A stretch of DNA of 8,508 nucleotides from Nanobdellota archaeon (GTDB taxonomy: Archaea; Nanobdellota; Nanobdellia; Pacearchaeales; GW2011-AR1). The notes below the pieces were generated by a model. It was not told the origin of the DNA. It did no database searches and worked only from the letters and a program-made list of their open reading frames with translations. Every line of letters starts with the position of its first letter. Position 1 is the first letter of the stretch. The translations under genes were made by a program, and so were the position numbers. This document shows, piece after piece, positions 5,230 to 8,508 of this stretch. The stretch spans positions 1-8,508 of the forward strand of contig JAHJUA010000031.1 in NCBI GenBank assembly GCA_018829425.1. The letters are read 5' to 3'.

Positions 5230-5556
5230 TTATTCGATCTGAATATCTAACTTTCCCCCTATAGAGAATCTATCTCCATACCTATCCATTTCCCTGAGTG
5301 AATCATAAAACTCTTCGTTAATTGTAAAATCTACCCTTTTAGCATGACCGAAATAATTCTGATCAGGAATTTGCCTAACACTCAGGAAATTTCTTTGAAT
5401 GGGAGAGTAAACAAGTGTAAAAGGAATCTGCCTTTGAGGGGAACCGTGATTATCTCTGAATCTTATTGAACCTGTTAAGGAATTTCTTTTTAATGAAGAA
5501 AATTCTTCCCGACTTATTTCCACGAAAACTTCTAAACCAACAGAACTCGCTCTCAT
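5230..5556 (-). CDS. Unrecognised 108-residue protein within the arv cluster
   Basis: This is a 108-residue protein I do not recognise. It appears mainly beta-stranded, with alternating hydrophobic and polar residues: LEVFVEISREEF at 8-19, SLTGSIRFRD, RQIPFTLVYS, and a final FSIGGKLDIQIE. There is no signal peptide, membrane segment or cysteine. It could be a small beta-barrel or sandwich domain, but this is only a reading of the pattern. It lies between arvB (43 nt upstream) and arvC (42 nt downstream) on the same strand, and a TATA-like box at 5575-5585 sits 25-26 nt before its ATG, so it may be transcribed alone. The usual arv arrangement has no such gene in this place. It is therefore either an insertion or a lineage-specific partner. 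The reading frame is intact over its full length. Confidence 0.7.
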   Translation of the reverse strand: MRASSVGLEVFVEISREEFSSLKRNSLTGSIRFRDNHGSPQRQIPFTLVYSPIQRNFLSVRQIPDQNYFGHAKRVDFTINEEFYDSLREMDRYGDRFSIGGKLDIQIE

Positions 5557-5574
5557 GTGTCTAGAAATTTTTCT

Positions 5575-5585
5575 AACTTTAAAAG
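5575..5585 (-). promoter_or_regulatory. TATA-like box of the 108-residue gene
   Basis: The minus strand reads CTTTTAAAGTT, centred near 5581, 25-26 nt before ATG 5556. There is no Shine-Dalgarno site before that ATG, which agrees with leaderless translation. Confidence 0.5.
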
Positions 5586-5599
5586 AATTACTATGCTAA

Positions 5600-6010
5600 T
5601 TACCCGTTCAACAACAACTCAATCTTTTTTGGGTTTCTCTTAATCTCTTTAACGACGGTAGCAGGACCAATTATAGTAACCGCACCAGTATCGCTTCCCG
5701 CGATAGCATTAACAAGATTTTTCCTGAACCTTCCAAAAAATCCTCCGTTTCCGTTCCCCGCGATAACTGCAAGTTCTATTCCTCTAAAGTTTTTTACATG
5801 TCCAATCATCGCCATCGTGTCTTCTATAAGCCGCGCTTCTTCATCAGGCTCAAGTTTGCCTTGCAGAATTATGATATTATTCCCGAGAACTAGTCCAAGG
5901 ATCTTCCTTATCCTTTCCGTACTATCCAATTTTTTTATCTCCGAGTAGGGAAGGAATTGAATGGAGAATCCCTTTATCTTTCCAAGATTTTTCTTTCTTT
6001 TGCTCACCAT
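5600..6010 (-). CDS. arvB: ArvB/OapB-type protein (DUF2073)
   Basis: This 136-residue protein belongs to the archaeal DUF2073 family. After a basic N-terminus (MVSKRKKNLGKIK) come IQFLPYSEIKKLDSTERIRKI, LGNNIIILQGKLEPDEEARL and IEDTMAMI (the conserved core with PDEEA-x-LIE-x-TM), then RGIELAVI, a Gly/Asn-rich and basic loop GNGNGGFFGRFRKN, and VTIIGPATVV, the family's closing strand. There are no catalytic residues and no membrane segment. The protein is thought to work with the GTPase encoded next to it; in Haloferax this is the ArvB component of the vesicle-forming system. It follows arvA after 60 nt and precedes the 108-residue orphan. The glycine-rich basic loop could contact membrane or partner, which is inference. 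The family assignment is strong by motif order and length. Confidence 0.87.
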   Translation of the reverse strand: MVSKRKKNLGKIKGFSIQFLPYSEIKKLDSTERIRKILGLVLGNNIIILQGKLEPDEEARLIEDTMAMIGHVKNFRGIELAVIAGNGNGGFFGRFRKNLVNAIAGSDTGAVTIIGPATVVKEIKRNPKKIELLLNG

Positions 6011-6037
6011 CTTTTCTATTATGAATAATTAAACAAG

Positions 6038-6047
6038 CTTTTTAACT
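6038..6047 (-). promoter_or_regulatory. Possible TATA box of arvB
   Basis: The minus strand reads AGTTAAAAAG about 30 nt before ATG 6010, which would leave a leader of a few bases. It is weaker than the other boxes. Co-transcription from the arvA promoter, 60 nt across the gap, is equally possible. Confidence 0.35.
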
Positions 6048-6070
6048 TTTCCCACTTATCAATTTGCCGC

Positions 6071-6712
6071 TTAAAGCTTCTTCCCGAGTTTAAAGATTGA
6101 CTCGTAAAATTCCTCAAGGTTTTTCCCATACCTAGCGCTAATTCCGACGACGTCGTATTCTGGGAATGCAGCTTCAATCTTTTTTATGTTAGCCTTTTTC
6201 AAGTCGACTTTATTTGCGACTATAAGAACCGGAATCTTTCTTGCGACAAGGTTTCCAATAATTGTAAGGTTAACTTGGTTGTAAGGATTTTCCGTAGCGT
6301 CAATAACGATAACTACGACGTCCATATCATCAAGCCACTTTATGCTTTCCACGACGCCCTGCGTGGCCTCCTTCGCCCTGTTCTTTGCGTCCTTCTTCTT
6401 CATCTTAAATTTCAAGAAGTCTTCATAGTCTATTTTTGTCGCAATTCCTGGCGTGTCAATCATCTTGAAGGTCATCTTTTTCCCCTTATAACTTATCTCA
6501 ACCTTCTCTTTGAACTGAACTGTTCTTGTTTCGTGCGGAACTTTGCTAACACTTCCTATCTCTTCACCAGTAAAATCTTTACATATCCTGTTCGCGAGAC
6601 TGGTTTTTCCCGCGTTAGGAGGTCCGTAGAAACCTAGCTTTAGCTCTCTTTTCTGATTGAAAATCCTAAAAAATATCCTTCTAAAAAAATTTCCTATAAC
6701 ATTCGCCGCCAT
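6071..6712 (-). CDS. arvA: ArvA/OapA-type small GTPase (Era-like)
   Basis: This 213-residue GTPase has all the nucleotide-binding motifs: G1 GPPNAGKT (30-37), a likely G2 threonine in VPHETRT (58-64), G3 DTPG (86-89), G4 NKVD (167-170) and G5 SAR (192-194). The stretch KVPHETRTVQF, the pairing of IDTPGIATKIDYEDFLKFKM with a basic KKKDAKNRAKEATQG, and NPYNQVN are typical of the archaeal Era-like group next to DUF2073 and DUF2072 genes. In Haloferax its homologue ArvA drives extracellular vesicle budding. Residues 5-20 (VIGNFFRRIFFRIFNQ) form an aromatic and basic amphipathic helix, well suited to peripheral membrane attachment, much as in Sar1/Arf-type GTPases; that comparison is mine. There is no KH domain, so it is not a true Era. 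ATG 6712 is 26 nt from a TATA box, so arvA is the first gene of the cluster. It follows the PKD protein by 65 nt. Confidence 0.92.
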   Translation of the reverse strand: MAANVIGNFFRRIFFRIFNQKRELKLGFYGPPNAGKTSLANRICKDFTGEEIGSVSKVPHETRTVQFKEKVEISYKGKKMTFKMIDTPGIATKIDYEDFLKFKMKKKDAKNRAKEATQGVVESIKWLDDMDVVVIVIDATENPYNQVNLTIIGNLVARKIPVLIVANKVDLKKANIKKIEAAFPEYDVVGISARYGKNLEEFYESIFKLGKKL

Positions 6713-6733
6713 AATAATAACTGTGAAAAGGGC

Positions 6734-6743
6734 TTATTAAATT
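6734..6743 (-). promoter_or_regulatory. TATA box of arvA
   Basis: The minus strand reads ATTTAATAAG with AAAA upstream, centred near 6738, 26 nt before ATG 6712. This predicts a leaderless transcript starting the arv cluster, separate from the PKD gene upstream. Confidence 0.6.
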
Positions 6744-6777
6744 TTTGTGTGTTCTGATGTATTTTTTCCTCTTGCCC

Positions 6778-8508
6778 TTATTTCTTCTTATCCTGACCTT
6801 CCTTGTTAGGTCCTTTTTCCATATTCTTAATTATGCCCGGCAAAGGAAGCTCGAACATTCCGGTCCTTTTACCCTCATATTTCTTTATCCCGTACTTTAT
6901 TTGCTCTTGAGTCCATTTCGCTTTATTCAATTTTTCAATAATCTCTTGATGGTTAAGACCCTTCTTTTTTGCGCGATCAATATAGTTCACAAGATTGAAC
7001 AAATCATTTCGATTAGGGAACAAGTGCTTTTCATATTTCTTCTTGTACCACTGCTGCAAGAATATGTAAACGATTGTCGCCACGAATATCAAAAAGATTA
7101 GGCTTATTATGAAAACTGATTTTCTTGAAATTCCCTGGTCGCTTGGAGAAATTGAACTTCCAAGAGCAAGGCTTGTTATCGGAGGCGAAATAAATGCAGG
7201 AAGATCCGCCATATAAATATCTTCTGTGGTATAAAACTCGACTTTCTTCGGAACGCCTGGAACAGTATTAAGATTTATATAAGAAAAGTCATCTCTCTCC
7301 TGCGAAGGTCTACTAAAATCAAGTCCACTTAATTTTGGAACAATCAAATAATAATCGTGTGCAACATCGCTTCTTTCTTTCACGCTAAACTCGAAAACCT
7401 TAGCCAGTTTTTCAGTGCCGGATTCGTACTCTCCAGAAAACTCTTTGAACCTGAGAGTTACGTTAAGATTTTCATACTGCCACAATAGAATTGCGTTTTG
7501 ATATACATCCAAATCTCCGTCGCTGTAAGACCCTCCAGCAATAGAACTAACTGCACCGACATCAACCTTGTTGTTTTCAGGGAGGAAATAGGACGAAGTA
7601 TCTGCCGTAAGAATCACCCTCTTCGGGACACTTATTCCAATAAGATTCGCCGCAATCTTTTCATATTCTTCAGTATCATTCTCTTCTGTTTTTGAATATT
7701 CTTTTCTAATGCTTTCAAGATTAGTGGCCACATTATCAAGATCAAGAACCGATCTGATACTGCTTTGTTCAAAAAGAGAAAGACCTTGAATGTCTGTTTG
7801 TATTTTTCCAATATTTTTATTTAGTTCATTCAGAGTTGTATTTATCCAGTTCTTTGGCGAGACCACCTCAATCTGAAAGATTTTAGAAGAACTGAGACCT
7901 CTCGTATCAGTAACTGTAACTGTCAAATCGTAATCTCCAATGTCTGCGTAAGTGTGCTGAGTTTTGTTAGTAGTCGTAATATCTGGCACAGTCCCGTTTC
8001 CAAAATCCCAAGAGTAACTCACAACGCTTACTTTTTTTGGAACTTCGACAGCAACTTCAAAATTAGTTGGAACTGCCGACGCTGTTGACGCGGGGTTCAA
8101 AGATTTTATTATCGGAACGTTTTTCACTTCTATTTTTTCCGAAATAATTTTAGCTCCTCCGAGTTTAAGGCTAAAAGTATAATTCCCAAAATCATCAGGA
8201 ACACTAAATCCTGCACGCTCAATAAAAATTCTTCCAGGGTTAGAAGTTATCTTGTATGGAGATTCTGTTATGTCGTAAAATTTATTTTCTGTTTTTTGAC
8301 CTGCTTCAGTCGTGTAAACCACTTGCATAACACTTGATGCAACCTGACTGGCTGCAGAGTTTAAGGTTATTGGAACAACGCATCCATCTGCCGACGAGCA
8401 GTCCACTACTCCGTTTGAATCTTGCCCGTATCTTTGGATGAGATATTCCCAAATTTTGTCGCTTAACTTTTCTCCACTTGGAAGCGCATTGGGAATTGTC
8501 ATCATCCC
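6778..8508 (-). CDS. Membrane-anchored PKD-domain surface protein (N-terminus outside window)
   Basis: The frame is open to the window edge. The methionines at 8505 and 8502 have no upstream context and look internal, so the gene is probably partial. Of the 575 or more visible residues, about 131-216 form a PKD domain (YSWDFGNG near 164-171, then QHTYADIGDYDLTVTVTD). PKD domains are beta-sandwiches of extracellular proteins that mediate contacts. The region before it carries a cysteine pair (C36, C42), and more beta-rich sequence plus a coiled-coil-like segment (about 219-285) follows. One TM helix lies at about 462-483, then a basic, presumably cytoplasmic, tail (484-575) with a helical unit DLFNLVNYIDRAKKKGLN and KAKWTQEQI. 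That unit resembles the short tails ending in 'GW..EQI' on many DPANN membrane proteins. The bulk is likely outside the cell. Its position just upstream of arvA suggests, but does not show, an envelope role. Confidence 0.82.
   Translation of the reverse strand, partial: GMMTIPNALPSGEKLSDKIWEYLIQRYGQDSNGVVDCSSADGCVVPITLNSAASQVASSVMQVVYTTEAGQKTENKFYDITESPYKITSNPGRIFIERAGFSVPDDFGNYTFSLKLGGAKIISEKIEVKNVPIIKSLNPASTASAVPTNFEVAVEVPKKVSVVSYSWDFGNGTVPDITTTNKTQHTYADIGDYDLTVTVTDTRGLSSSKIFQIEVVSPKNWINTTLNELNKNIGKIQTDIQGLSLFEQSSIRSVLDLDNVATNLESIRKEYSKTEENDTEEYEKIAANLIGISVPKRVILTADTSSYFLPENNKVDVGAVSSIAGGSYSDGDLDVYQNAILLWQYENLNVTLRFKEFSGEYESGTEKLAKVFEFSVKERSDVAHDYYLIVPKLSGLDFSRPSQERDDFSYINLNTVPGVPKKVEFYTTEDIYMADLPAFISPPITSLALGSSISPSDQGISRKSVFIISLIFLIFVATIVYIFLQQWYKKKYEKHLFPNRNDLFNLVNYIDRAKKKGLNHQEIIEKLNKAKWTQEQIKYGIKKYEGKRTGMFELPLPGIIKNMEKGPNKEGQDKKK

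Noticed and set aside
6275..6637. Open plus-strand frame of 120 codons within arvA
   Set aside because: It is antisense to the GTPase motifs and is explained by the AT-rich codons of the real gene.
6745..7101. Open plus-strand frame of 118 codons rich in Leu and Phe
   Set aside because: It lies opposite the end of the PKD protein gene. Its hydrophobic look comes from reading the Lys/Glu-rich minus-strand codons in reverse, and the coding strand has clear domain structure.
1..8508. CRISPR array, insertion sequence or phage module
   Set aside because: I saw no regularly spaced repeats, no transposase or integrase motifs and no terminal inverted repeats. The only repeats found are the short ones listed.

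Overview
The window looks like a stretch of an AT-rich archaeal genome. The evidence is an archaeal-type (class I) CCA-adding enzyme, a TrmB-family regulator, the archaeal trio of small GTPase, DUF2073 protein and DUF2072 zinc-ribbon protein (ArvA/ArvB/ArvC, also called OapA/B/C), and TATA boxes centred about 26 nt upstream of start codons with almost no leader. The cell-surface PKD protein has a C-terminal tail resembling the 'GW..EQI' helical tails common in DPANN archaea (Woesearchaeota/Pacearchaeota type). DPANN is therefore my best guess, by inference; no rRNA is present to prove it.

Layout. Positions 1-243 (+) hold the C-terminal end of a presenilin-like (A22-type) intramembrane aspartyl protease. 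It converges on, and shares its stop region with, an unrecognised 207-residue gene on the minus strand (240-863). A divergent promoter region (864-966) then starts a plus-strand block at 967-3316: two tandem glycine-rich two-TM proteins that resemble each other, a TrmB-family regulator, an unrecognised 136-residue protein, an unrecognised 103-residue protein, and a 115-residue paralogue of the 136-residue one. The first five genes are separated by 1 nt or overlap by 7-8 nt, so they read as one operon. The sixth follows after 41 nt and may have its own promoter. The block ends in a 4-nt stop overlap with the minus-strand cca gene (3313-4605).

After a 189-nt intergenic region holding an unusual GC-rich hairpin element, the minus strand carries arvC (4795-5187), an orphan 108-residue gene (5230-5556), arvB (5600-6010), arvA (6071-6712), and a membrane-anchored PKD-domain protein that runs off the window (6778-8508).

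How the genes may work together. The Arv trio is known in Haloferax as the machinery for extracellular vesicle formation, with ArvA as the small GTPase. Here the trio is interrupted by an orphan gene, and it sits next to a surface-anchored PKD protein and, across the window, an intramembrane protease. This makes the right half a plausible membrane and envelope neighbourhood. The plus-strand block at 967-3316 is the best candidate for something undescribed: two duplicated small membrane proteins, a regulator with a ligand-sensing-type C-terminal region, and a duplicated soluble protein family whose second copy appears to carry the tail of the intervening gene. No tRNA, rRNA, CRISPR array or transposase was seen.
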